9,361 bases of DNA from JACPXH01 sp964409225 (lineage in GTDB: Bacteria > Patescibacteriota > Minisyncoccia > JACPXH01). Below are positions 1-6,316 of the stretch, in pieces. Location: positions 1 to 9,361 of the forward strand of contig CAYPCM010000026.1 of the NCBI GenBank assembly GCA_964409225.1, given 5' to 3'. The notes beneath the pieces were generated by a model. The model was given only the letters and a program-made list of their open reading frames with translations, searched no databases and had not been told where the DNA came from. Made by a program: the position numbers and the translations under genes. How positions within the stretch are numbered: position 1 is the first letter of the stretch; every line of letters begins with the position of its first letter.

Positions 1-463
1 TCGCCGGCGCAAACCCAAGCCGGAAAGTGCTGCGGGTTTCACTGGCCACCCCGCGACCCTCCAAGTATTCGAGCGCGATCCGTCCGTGGGCGGTGGTTTC
101 GAGTTCGTTGGCGAAATAACGCGCCGCGGCCTCGCAGACGTCATAAAGTTTCGCGCGCTCAGACGCTTGAGACGGATCAATTCTACGCAGCGTCACGCCG
201 GCTTTGTCTGCCAGTATCCGCAGCGCTTCGGCAAACTCAACGCCTTCGATCTGCTCGATGAATGTGAACATATCGCCTCCCTGCGAGCACCCGAAACAAT
301 GCCACGACTGCCGAGCCGGGGAAACAAAAAACGACGGGGTCTTTTCGTTGTGGAAAGGACAGAGCGCACGAAAGTTAATGCCGGCTTTTTGAAGCCGCAG
401 GTGAGAACCAACAACGTCCACGATGTTGAGGCGCGATTTGATTTCGTCAACCGGAGAATCCAT
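1..463 (-). CDS. dnaG: DNA primase DnaG, N-terminal part (runs off window)
   Basis: Translating 463 down to 1 gives 154 codons open to the window edge. DnaG makes the RNA primers for lagging-strand synthesis and replication start, working with the replicative helicase. The N-terminal zinc-binding domain is complete. It starts M-D-S-P-V-D-E-I-K-S-R-L-N-I-V-D-V-V, has the LCPFHNEKTPSF block, and carries the zinc ligands C35, H38, C56 and C59 (CPFH ... HCFGC), followed by GGDMF and 'FAEALRILADKAG'. These are family-defining motifs at the usual positions. The start ATG at 461-463 places the motif at the normal distance from the N-terminus, but no Shine-Dalgarno sequence is visible upstream (464-485), so initiation may be leaderless or non-canonical. 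The catalytic TOPRIM domain and helicase-binding domain lie outside the window. The gene starts 73 bases after the end of the glycosyltransferase gene, on the same strand. Confidence 0.96.
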   Translation of the reverse strand, partial: MDSPVDEIKSRLNIVDVVGSHLRLQKAGINFRALCPFHNEKTPSFFVSPARQSWHCFGCSQGGDMFTFIEQIEGVEFAEALRILADKAGVTLRRIDPSQASERAKLYDVCEAAARYFANELETTAHGRIALEYLEGRGVASETRSTFRLGFAPA

Positions 464-518
464 GAGCGCAAATGCAGAATGTCTAATTACGAATTTCGAA
501 CCACGAACGGCGGATCAG

Positions 519-553
519 GCCATTCAACCTTAGGGCTTAGCCATTCGACATTA
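519..553. repeat. Short imperfect direct repeat at the end of the glycosyltransferase gene
   Basis: GCCATTCAACCTTA (519-532) is repeated as GCCATTCGACATTA (540-553), 12 of 14 bases identical, 21 bases apart. The second copy covers the last codons of the glycosyltransferase gene on the minus strand; the first lies just beyond its stop codon (537-539). The stretch 464-536 has no gene and includes a TTACGAATTTCGAA stretch at 487-500. This looks like a small local duplication; no function is evident. Confidence 0.4.
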
Positions 554-2495
554 TCCTATAAATATACGCCCCCTCGCGGTCGTAGAGCAACTCGAAACGG
601 TTTGGCATTTGTTTAAGCCAATTCTCTTCTGGCTCCGCGTAGTGAAACTGGTTGAAAAAAACGTAATACTCCTTGCCGTACTGCCTCAGGTTTTCAAGCC
701 AGGCCGTTTGGCTCGGTTCGGCAAATATATTTCCGCCGACTGATTTGAGGTCGTGAAAGTTGCAGCGCACGCAGGGCCGCGTAATCACATAATCCACCTC
801 GCGCCGGGACGCGGGGCCGTACAACGGATAATGGAAGTCAAAGCCGCCGTAGGCGACTTTGGCCTGAGCCGGCAGATGCTCATCTGCCCAAGTCATGGCG
901 TTGAGCGCCGGGGTTGAACCGCCGTAATACGTGTTAAGCCGGCGGTAAAACTCCTCTCCGTGTCCGTGCGCCGCGCCCGGAGTTGCGCCGAGGATAAACG
1001 TCGGCTGCGGATACACCCAGAGAAGACGAAGGTTGAAAAAGATCGCCGCGGCGAGTACAGCTGCTGCGTACCATTTGAGGAGGCGGCTTGGCGCGGCGGC
1101 GCGCACGGTGGCCATCACGGCAAGGGTACCTATGAAGAGCGCCGGCAGCGCGTAGCGGATGTTTTGATGGAAGTGAATTGCTGTGAATGGTGAAGCGACG
1201 TAAAAGAAAAAGTATATCGGCACGGCGACAAGCAAGCTGCCGAAAAGAACTCGGCGTTCGAGGCGCTGGTCGCGCCAGGAAAGCCCAAATGCAATCAGGA
1301 GCATCGGCAGGAACACGGCGAGCGCGGCGAACAGAACTCCGGTTTCATTGAAGAACTCGCGCACAAGCATGGTTTTATTGAGCTGCCCTGCCTGTGCTAA
1401 AAGCGACAAACTTGAAAGCTCCGCGCCGAAATCAGAACGCAAACCCTCGAAAAGTGTAAAACCGCCAAGACGGACCGGCGTTGGGAAAACCGGATTGCCG
1501 GTTAGCGCGAAATTACGGATGTACCAAAAGCCGCCGAGGGCTACAAGAATCATAAGGCCCACCGCCAAATGGACAAGCGCTTGCCGTCGCGTGGTAGATC
1601 GGGCGAATTGAACTATGAGTGAAGCAAACAGAGCGAGTGCTGGCAAAATCAGATACGGCACACCGAGGTAGCGCATACCGATAAAGAGTCCTGCTGCGGC
1701 AGAGAAAAACACCAGGTCCGAAAGGTACTGACGCTTGAGGTATCGAATCAAGAAAAAGATGAGCGCGGCAAAAAGGAACGTAAACGGAATGTCAACCTTC
1801 GTCGTGCCGATCTGCCGGAACATAACCGGCACCGTAACGAACGCGAGTGCGGTGAGCGCCGACACTGCGCGCGGCACCGCCAGCTCTCGGCCGATAAGCC
1901 AAAGCGCCACAACAAGAAAAACGGCAAAGATGATATTGACAGCGTTTAGGTACGCATCCGGCAGGCCAAACGCAAGCACGTGCGCCGACAGCATTTCCAA
2001 ATTCGCCGGATAATACCCGATTGGGCCTGACAGCGGCCCGAAATACGGAGCGATAATGGAGCCGGTTTGAAGAAACTTAGCCGTAAACGGCAGATGGTAG
2101 GCGATGGCGTCATAATCCCAAATCGGACTTGAACCAAGCCGTATAGCCCACACGCCTAGAATAGCAACTGTTGAAAGGCCCAACGCCGCGCGCCAAATAT
2201 TGACCGGCCGGTGCGGCTGGGCCGCGCGCCGGATGGTCGCGACTGTTGCCGGCCAGACAAAACGGCCCGCGGCTAAAACTACCCCGACCGCAAGAACGAC
2301 CACTGCGGCAACGTAATTCCCCAATGTTAATTTCCCCATTGCGCCAAGCGCAGTGAGAATCAACACAATGAGCGACAAGTAGGCCACGAACGCGGCGAGC
2401 ACGAAGGCGCCCGACCTCCGCACCCTAAGAAGCATCGCAGCAACTACCGCAACTCCAATCAGCACTACATTAACGCCAAGAAAGAGCAGAAACAT
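537..2495 (-). CDS. Multi-pass GT-C-type glycosyltransferase (GT39/PMT_2-like membrane protein)
   Basis: A 652-residue integral membrane protein with many hydrophobic segments over residues 1-500 and a soluble C-terminal part from about 505 to 652. After the third or fourth membrane segment comes an acidic, aromatic loop, W126-D127-Y128-D129 with Y133-H134-L-P, followed by a G-Y-Y-P-A-N-L-E motif near 160-167. In GT-C enzymes of the PMT/ArnT type the first extracytoplasmic loop carries the catalytic aspartate in a similar D-x-x-x-Y-H-L-P setting, and these enzymes transfer sugars from polyprenyl-phosphate donors to lipid or protein acceptors on the outer face of the membrane. The donor and acceptor cannot be told from sequence. 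The C-terminal part has two cysteines close together (C-V-R-C near 580) and aromatic-rich segments. The ATG start at 2493-2495 has no obvious ribosome binding site. The gene follows a candidate terminator of the toxin operon, so it probably has its own promoter. dnaG follows 73 bases downstream. Fold class is fairly sure; exact activity is inferred. Confidence 0.75.
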   Translation of the reverse strand: MFLLFLGVNVVLIGVAVVAAMLLRVRRSGAFVLAAFVAYLSLIVLILTALGAMGKLTLGNYVAAVVVLAVGVVLAAGRFVWPATVATIRRAAQPHRPVNIWRAALGLSTVAILGVWAIRLGSSPIWDYDAIAYHLPFTAKFLQTGSIIAPYFGPLSGPIGYYPANLEMLSAHVLAFGLPDAYLNAVNIIFAVFLVVALWLIGRELAVPRAVSALTALAFVTVPVMFRQIGTTKVDIPFTFLFAALIFFLIRYLKRQYLSDLVFFSAAAGLFIGMRYLGVPYLILPALALFASLIVQFARSTTRRQALVHLAVGLMILVALGGFWYIRNFALTGNPVFPTPVRLGGFTLFEGLRSDFGAELSSLSLLAQAGQLNKTMLVREFFNETGVLFAALAVFLPMLLIAFGLSWRDQRLERRVLFGSLLVAVPIYFFFYVASPFTAIHFHQNIRYALPALFIGTLAVMATVRAAAPSRLLKWYAAAVLAAAIFFNLRLLWVYPQPTFILGATPGAAHGHGEEFYRRLNTYYGGSTPALNAMTWADEHLPAQAKVAYGGFDFHYPLYGPASRREVDYVITRPCVRCNFHDLKSVGGNIFAEPSQTAWLENLRQYGKEYYVFFNQFHYAEPEENWLKQMPNRFELLYDREGAYIYRIMSNG

Positions 2496-2524
2496 CTTTG
2501 AGGTCTATAATTGGCGGTGTGTTT

Positions 2525-2561
2525 AAAATAGCCCGAACGGAATTTTTACCCCTTCGGGGCT
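2525..2561 (-). terminator. Candidate rho-independent terminator of the toxin-antitoxin operon
   Basis: Read on the minus strand, AGCCCCGAAGG pairs with CCGTTCGGGCT (about ten pairs with two single-base bulges, loop about nine bases) and is followed by ATTTT. It begins 22 bases after the toxin stop codon and lies before the glycosyltransferase start. A simpler CCCC-GAA-GGGG hairpin inside the same sequence competes with it. The T-run is short, so termination efficiency is uncertain. Confidence 0.4.
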
Positions 2562-2582
2562 GTCCTTGCCTTTTTCACCCAC

Positions 2583-2843
2583 CTACTCGTATAAATTGCT
2601 ATGCGTGTCTATGGCAAAAACTTCAACCGTATCGTCGTCCAAATGGTGATAAAGCGCGCGGTAATTTCCCGTAACGTTGATACTTCTAAAGTCCTGCCAC
2701 TCGCCGTGGAGCGCGTGGTTTTCCAGTAATGGATGGTACGGGTTCTCAAGAAACAGCTTGAGTCGTTTCTTGAATTGCGCCTTTACCTTTGTGGAACATT
2801 TACTAAAACTCTTGGAAAAATGCTTATGAAAGTTGACCCTCAT
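2583..2843 (-). CDS. RelE/YafQ-family toxin (ribosome-dependent mRNA endonuclease)
   Basis: An 86-residue basic protein typical in length of RelE/ParE-superfamily toxins. The C-terminal half carries the family pattern: N-H43-A-L-H-G-E-W, D-F-R53-S-I-N, then N60-Y-R62-A-L-Y and a final D-T-H81-S-N-L-Y. In YafQ-type toxins the equivalent region is D-H-x-L-x-G-x-W ... R ... D-W-x-L-x-Y ... G-T-H-x-x-L-F, where histidines and an acidic residue act in cleavage of mRNA in the ribosomal A site. H43 and H81 therefore look like the conserved histidines, while the acidic residue appears replaced by N60. The start ATG (2841-2843) overlaps the antitoxin stop codon (ATGA, 4-base overlap), which implies translational coupling. 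Whether it is an active endonuclease is not shown by sequence; ParE-type gyrase poisoning is less likely given the YafQ-like ending. Confidence 0.85.
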   Translation of the reverse strand: MRVNFHKHFSKSFSKCSTKVKAQFKKRLKLFLENPYHPLLENHALHGEWQDFRSINVTGNYRALYHHLDDDTVEVFAIDTHSNLYE

Positions 2844-3115
2844 AATCTGTCGAGATACGCGATCGCCTCCTCATAAGTGAGGGGTCTGGCTGATTTCCCC
2901 TTTGTTCTCGCGTCTGACCGTACTTTCTTCAATAGCCCCCGCAGCCACCGGTTGGGCGTCGGGGGGACCGAAAACAATACGCGCTTTTCGCGCACCAACT
3001 CCCGTAGGTAGGCATTTAGAATTGTTCCGAGCGGCAGGCCAAGTTCCCGCGCCACTTGTTGCGCACTTTCTTTCACCTCCTTATCGGTCTTGATGTTGAG
3101 TACCGTTTTTTCCAC
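2840..3115 (-). CDS. RelB/DinJ-family antitoxin (ribbon-helix-helix)
   Basis: A 91-residue protein if the GTG at 3113-3115 is used. It begins (M)EKTVLNIKTDKEVKESA and continues with A-R-E-L-G-L-P-L-G-T-I-L-N-A-Y-L-R-E-L. This is the strand-helix-turn-helix pattern of RelB/DinJ antitoxins, where the N-terminal strand pairs in a dimer to bind the operator. The C-terminal part (about residues 45-91, with W-L-R-G-L-L and L-T-Y-E-E-A-I-A-Y-L) should wrap the toxin. A longer frame reaches 3154, but it would begin inside the promoter; the GTG has a GAGG five bases upstream and gives the normal N-terminus of the family. The toxin gene follows with a 4-base overlap. The complex is expected to repress its own promoter at the imperfect palindrome just upstream. 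Confidence 0.85.
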   Translation of the reverse strand: MEKTVLNIKTDKEVKESAQQVARELGLPLGTILNAYLRELVREKRVLFSVPPTPNRWLRGLLKKVRSDARTKGKSARPLTYEEAIAYLDRL

Positions 3116-3120
3116 AATAA

Positions 3121-3124
3121 CCTC
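3121..3124 (-). promoter_or_regulatory. Ribosome binding site that sets the antitoxin start
   Basis: GAGG on the minus strand, followed by TTATT and the GTG codon at 3113-3115. Spacing of five bases is suitable for initiation. It supports the 91-residue product over the longer 104-residue frame, whose upstream codons overlap the -10 and -35 elements. Confidence 0.6.
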
Positions 3125-3126
3125 AA

Positions 3127-3154
3127 TATATACCAGGGTTATATACATCGTCAA
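3127..3154 (-). promoter_or_regulatory. Promoter and likely autoregulatory operator of the toxin-antitoxin operon
   Basis: On the minus strand TTGACG (3149-3154) matches five of six bases of a -35 box. After 16 bases comes an extended -10, TGG-TATATA (3127-3135). The region between and over the -10 is an imperfect palindrome, TATATA-CC-agg-GT-TATATA (3127-3145), a plausible site for the ribbon-helix-helix antitoxin to repress transcription. If this -10 is used the leader is very short, starting near the GAGG of the ribosome binding site. The -35 begins only four bases after the 3' end of the tRNA gene. Confidence 0.55.
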
Positions 3155-3157
3155 ATG

Positions 3158-3244
3158 CGGAGAGGGCGGGATTCGAACCCGCGGGGGGCTTTCGCCCCCA
3201 CGGCTTCTCCAGAGCCGCGCACTAGACCACTATGCGACCTCTCC
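3158..3244 (-). tRNA. tRNA-Ser (anticodon GGA)
   Basis: An 87-base class II tRNA. On the minus strand the acceptor arm GGAGAGG (3238-3244) pairs with CCTCTCC (3159-3165), discriminator G at 3158. T8 and A14 are present, and the D arm is GCA/TGC with AGTGGTCTAG in the loop. The anticodon stem CGGCT/AGCCG (3201-3217) encloses CTGGAGA, giving anticodon GGA at 3208-3210, which reads UCC/UCU serine codons. A long variable arm GGGGGC-GAAA-GCCCCC marks the serine class. The T arm is GCGGG-TTCGAAT-CCCGC (3166-3182). No CCA is encoded after the discriminator (the next bases are CAT), so the end must be added by a nucleotidyltransferase. It lies 23 bases after the membrane protein gene and may be processed from that transcript; no separate promoter is clear. 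Confidence 0.96.
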
Positions 3245-3267
3245 CATAACCCTTATGCGCGTCTATC

Positions 3268-4338
3268 TCAATTACGTATTGCCCGCAATCGCGACACCCA
3301 ATCCGCCGGGTTGGTGCCGGTAACGCTCGCGATGAACCACGCGACGGCGACGACGAAGAATACCACAATGACGGCCGCAGCGACAATGCCGAGCCCGAGA
3401 AACACTTTGGTGTCGGTGCGCACGGCCTCGACCGCAGCCACCCCGCGCAACCGCCGGAGATCGCGGTAAAGCCAGAACGGAAACGCCGCCAATAACGGAA
3501 ACAGGAGCGCGTTCGGGAGATTAGTAATAGCAGCAACAAGTAACTCCTGGCCGGGCGTGAGGGGAAGTTGACCGGAGGCGACAGGGGTTTTGATGCCCTC
3601 TAATATGGCGGGAATGGATACGATACCCGCGATCAACCCGGCCACTAAGAAAACGCCGAGCCCAAATAATCCAAACCCCAGAATTCTCCAAAACACGGGC
3701 CAGCCCAACCCCCGCACCATGTTCCGGCTCGATTCAATTGCCTTGAGGCCCCGCCGGTTTTCGAGCACATACATGTAGGGCACAAAGAGCGTTTGCACGC
3801 TCAAAATGACGCCTGGGACGATAAGCGCCGCCGCCCCACCCAGCGTTACAAACCCCCTCAAGACGTTCACCCACAAAAACCCGAAGAATTTGCGTAGAGC
3901 CGCGCGAAGAAGTCCCCCAAGCCCCGGTCGCTCACCTCCGTCCTGCCTACCGAGCGCGAGGATTTCGGCAATGGGCAATAAAAGTGCCAGAGCGAACGTC
4001 AATAAAGCAAGCCCAATCCCCACCGCCGGAATTTCTTCAATGCCGCCGAGTTTCATAAGCGGTCCGGACAAACTCGCCGCAAAAAACAGCACAATCAGCG
4101 GCCAGAAAATCCCCATCAGGTACCCGTAGCTGCCCCAAGATTCTTTGAAAAGCGCGCCAAATGGCTTGAGCGCGCCTCCGAGCGCCGGCGCCTCGACAGA
4201 CGGAGCTTGGCCAGAAAGCGCAGCGTCAATCAGGTGTTCGGGCCAACCCTGATCAAGCAGACCTTGACGGATTTCCGCCTCCGCCTTGCCGGAGGCGCGG
4301 GCATCGCGAATGTGGTGTTCGAGAGTTGAGTCGGACAT
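3268..4338 (-). CDS. Multi-pass membrane protein with N-terminal helical module (YciC/GDPD-membrane-domain-like)
   Basis: A 356-residue protein. Residues 1-43 form a soluble module (L6-E-x-x-I-R-D-A-R-A ... I-R-Q-G-L ... G31-W ... A-A-L) that resembles a three-helix UBA-like fold and is shared with the upstream gene. About six or seven membrane segments follow, near 74-92, 104-128, 150-185, 217-243, 265-290 and 312-338. The cytoplasmic-loop motif G-L-K-A-I-E-S-S-R-N-M-V-R-G at 197-210, followed by W213-x-x-F-W-R, resembles the A-L-x-x-S-x-x-L-x-x-G-x-x-W signature of YciC/DUF975/GDPD-membrane-domain proteins, a family of poorly known role. The ATG at 4336-4338 lies in an A+T-rich leader without a clear ribosome binding site. 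A 120-bp palindromic element separates it from the preceding gene. Function is unknown; membrane organisation or stress roles are only possible readings. Confidence 0.7.
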   Translation of the reverse strand: MSDSTLEHHIRDARASGKAEAEIRQGLLDQGWPEHLIDAALSGQAPSVEAPALGGALKPFGALFKESWGSYGYLMGIFWPLIVLFFAASLSGPLMKLGGIEEIPAVGIGLALLTFALALLLPIAEILALGRQDGGERPGLGGLLRAALRKFFGFLWVNVLRGFVTLGGAAALIVPGVILSVQTLFVPYMYVLENRRGLKAIESSRNMVRGLGWPVFWRILGFGLFGLGVFLVAGLIAGIVSIPAILEGIKTPVASGQLPLTPGQELLVAAITNLPNALLFPLLAAFPFWLYRDLRRLRGVAAVEAVRTDTKVFLGLGIVAAAVIVVFFVVAVAWFIASVTGTNPADWVSRLRAIRN

Positions 4339-4365
4339 AATTTAGTTTTCTAGTTTATTAGTTGC

Positions 4366-4485
4366 CATGAATTACGAAATGGCCGAAATTTATCCTTCGA
4401 GCACAGTCGAGAAGATAAATTTTGGCTGGGCCATGCGGTTATGTTCTCGACAGGCTCGAACAATAACCGCACTTCGTAATGCAAG
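4366..4485. repeat. Cloverleaf-like nested palindromic intergenic element (about 120 bp)
   Basis: Outer arms CATGAATTACGAA (4366-4378) and TTCGTAATGCAAG (4473-4485) pair at 11 of 13 positions. Inside are two hairpins. Hairpin A: GGCCGAAATTTATC (4381-4394) with GATAAATTTTGGCT (4414-4427), all 14 positions paired including two G-T pairs. Hairpin B: TGCGGTTAT (4434-4442) with ATAACCGCA (4463-4471), nine perfect pairs. Both hairpin tips contain TCGA-type inverted motifs around CACAG or CAGGC. ATGGCC (4379-4384) can also pair with GGCCAT (4429-4434). It contains no gene and fills most of the 156-base gap 4339-4494. It resembles a REP- or MITE-type dispersed repeat rather than a simple terminator. 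Confidence 0.65.
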
Positions 4486-4494
4486 ATTCGTTTG

Positions 4495-6252
4495 CTAGTT
4501 GGCAACGTCATAGCACGCGCGGTTGGTTTCGCCGCGGCAGCCCGCGGAATCAAATCCATTGAATCCCTTGCTCCGGTCAATGGTCTGAAAACTGCCGCAC
4601 GCGCCTGAACGCGAATCGCAGTCACGATCGACCCTCAATGCAGTATTCGACTGCTCCTCGAGCGTTGCGCCGATATGGTAACCCGCGATGAAAGAACGAC
4701 CGCTTGCCTGAAGATACATGGGGCTGTAGAGGTAACGCGAATCGTCGCTCGGGTCGGTCGGCACGACGCTCATGCAGTTGCGGCTGCCGCACGCGTCCGG
4801 TGAAGCAAGCCCGCAGCGCGTGCCGCTGCCGCACGGCGCAGTACTGTAAATGTCAGCGTAGGGATATCGCAAATTGTGGCTGTCGGCAAAAAGCTCGAGC
4901 GCAAGTTGAATCTGGCGTACTTCCCCTAACCGTTTTGCGTCGCGGGCGCGTTTACGCGCCGCGCCGAGCGACTCTTCGATGAGATCCTCAAATGGTGCTG
5001 CACCCGTCGGTGTCACCACTTGGGCCACATCAAAATCGCCAAGCTCAAAGCTTAGTTCAGTAGGAAAGTTGTAGCTGCCGTAGGGAAAATTTGAGATCAC
5101 CAAGCTTGACCGCCGCAACAGATGATCATCTTTGCCTATCCAAAGTTGCATACTCGCGCCCTTCACCTTTTCCAGCAAATCCAGAATCGAACGCTCTTCT
5201 TCCTTGGTGAGGTTGCGATCTTCGAGAATGCTCTGGGCCTCACGCAAAAACGACACCACGTTATCCTTAATAAGCTCAACGAAAAAGTGATACACTGCCG
5301 CTCCGGCCACGGTCTCGTTGCGCGTCGAGGATTTTATGGCATACAAATCGCTCTCCGCGGCAAGTTTTTTAAGACGCCCCTGCTTGTTGTTCTGTTCTTG
5401 AAGCGCGCGGCTCGACTCGGACCCACCTGAAGTAAATCCGTACTGCTCCAAACTTGCCAGCTTGAACGAACGCCACTCACCCAAAAACTTGCGAATGTCT
5501 CCGCCAAAAGGAGCAAACTCTTCAGCCGGAATCTCGGCCAGAATTTCTTCGGGGATGCTTATGATTCGCGCGTAGACGGTCTTATCCACGAGCCGAACTT
5601 CGGCGCTCACAGCGAAGTTACGTCCTTGCGCCTTGAAGTTAAAATCAAGCAGGGCCGAGAAAGCGGGGTTTGTGCTTGAGGCCACCGAGTATGCGCCGCT
5701 GGCGCGAAAATCAAGTTCAGCGTCTTTAAGTTCTGGCGGGACTGGCTGGAGGATATCGGTTCCGTATCCCTGCGCGAGATCGCGGGTGCCGCTCCGCGCA
5801 ATAGTGTTCCCAACCGCCTGCATAATCGACGCCGGGCTCAAAAATGGGGGCTTGGTTTCGCGATACGCTGTATGCTGGCTTTCGGGTGTTACTCGAATCT
5901 TAAACTGAAACTTGTAGGACGCGCTTTTGACCGCGGCCATTTTCTTTGGCATATCAGCTAAAGCGCGAGCCGGCCGCGTGTCATAATAACGCCAACTGAA
6001 GTAGCTCCCGAGGCCAATCACGGCAACAACGCAGACGCCGGCTAAAATCTTTAAAACAAGGCCGCGGCGAGCACTGCTCCAGATTCTAGAAATCGGCTCT
6101 CCGGTCAATGTCGGCATCGCACCGACACCGAGTGCCTCTGCCACCGCCTTGTCGCTCCAGCCAACGGCTTTGAGATCAAACCGAATTTGCGCCTCCGTAT
6201 GTCCGGCGGCGCGGGCGTCACGCACGTAGGCCTCAAGAGAAGGATCTAACAT
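4495..6252 (-). CDS. Membrane-anchored LolA/LppX-like protein fused to a cysteine-rich pilin-like C-terminal domain
   Basis: A 585-residue protein whose function I do not recognise, but several parts can be seen. Residues 1-43 are the same helical module as in the next gene (L6-E-x-Y-V-R-D-A-R-A-A-G ... I-R-F-D-L ... G31-W ... E-A-L). A single membrane helix lies at about 64-86. From about 100 to 420 there is an extracytoplasmic region with alternating strands and amphipathic segments that recalls LolA/LppX half-barrels (weak, inferred). Residues 431-464 read A-A-R-K-R-A-R-D-A-K-R-L then Q-I-Q-L-A-L-E-L-F ... R-Y-P, the pattern of the second half of a pilin alpha-1 helix. Next come V-P-T-D-P and Y-L-Y-S-P, then G-A-T-L-E ... 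N-T-A-L ... D, like pilin C-terminal domains of Patescibacteria. Eight cysteines (474, 480, 488, 493, 545, 552, 572, 580) suggest four disulfides. No prepilin cleavage site precedes the pilin-like part, so it is not a normal pilin. The ATG at 6250-6252 lacks a ribosome binding site; a TATAAA at 6267-6272 could be a -10. Confidence 0.65.
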   Translation of the reverse strand: MLDPSLEAYVRDARAAGHTEAQIRFDLKAVGWSDKAVAEALGVGAMPTLTGEPISRIWSSARRGLVLKILAGVCVVAVIGLGSYFSWRYYDTRPARALADMPKKMAAVKSASYKFQFKIRVTPESQHTAYRETKPPFLSPASIMQAVGNTIARSGTRDLAQGYGTDILQPVPPELKDAELDFRASGAYSVASSTNPAFSALLDFNFKAQGRNFAVSAEVRLVDKTVYARIISIPEEILAEIPAEEFAPFGGDIRKFLGEWRSFKLASLEQYGFTSGGSESSRALQEQNNKQGRLKKLAAESDLYAIKSSTRNETVAGAAVYHFFVELIKDNVVSFLREAQSILEDRNLTKEEERSILDLLEKVKGASMQLWIGKDDHLLRRSSLVISNFPYGSYNFPTELSFELGDFDVAQVVTPTGAAPFEDLIEESLGAARKRARDAKRLGEVRQIQLALELFADSHNLRYPYADIYSTAPCGSGTRCGLASPDACGSRNCMSVVPTDPSDDSRYLYSPMYLQASGRSFIAGYHIGATLEEQSNTALRVDRDCDSRSGACGSFQTIDRSKGFNGFDSAGCRGETNRACYDVAN

Positions 6253-6316
6253 TAGATTACAAAACGTTTATACACGGCAAAACTTGTGCGGGGCGAGACT
6301 CATTGGCAATACCACT

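Noticed and set aside
86..616. 176-codon open frame on the plus strand
   Set aside because: It lies antisense to the conserved DnaG zinc domain and the end of the glycosyltransferase gene; the product has no recognisable motifs and is arginine-rich, as expected from a shadow frame.
2506..2511. TATAAT on the plus strand
   Set aside because: No plus-strand gene follows and no -35 is apparent; probably chance in an A+T-rich gap.
2549..2559. CCCC-TTC-GGGG mini hairpin as an independent terminator
   Set aside because: It is only four pairs with a three-base loop and no T-run after it; the longer overlapping hairpin at 2530-2561 is the better candidate.
3116..3154. Upstream ATG starts giving a 104-residue antitoxin
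   Set aside because: Those codons overlap the promoter and operator, encode residues not typical of the family N-terminus, and lack the GAGG that precedes the GTG at 3113-3115.
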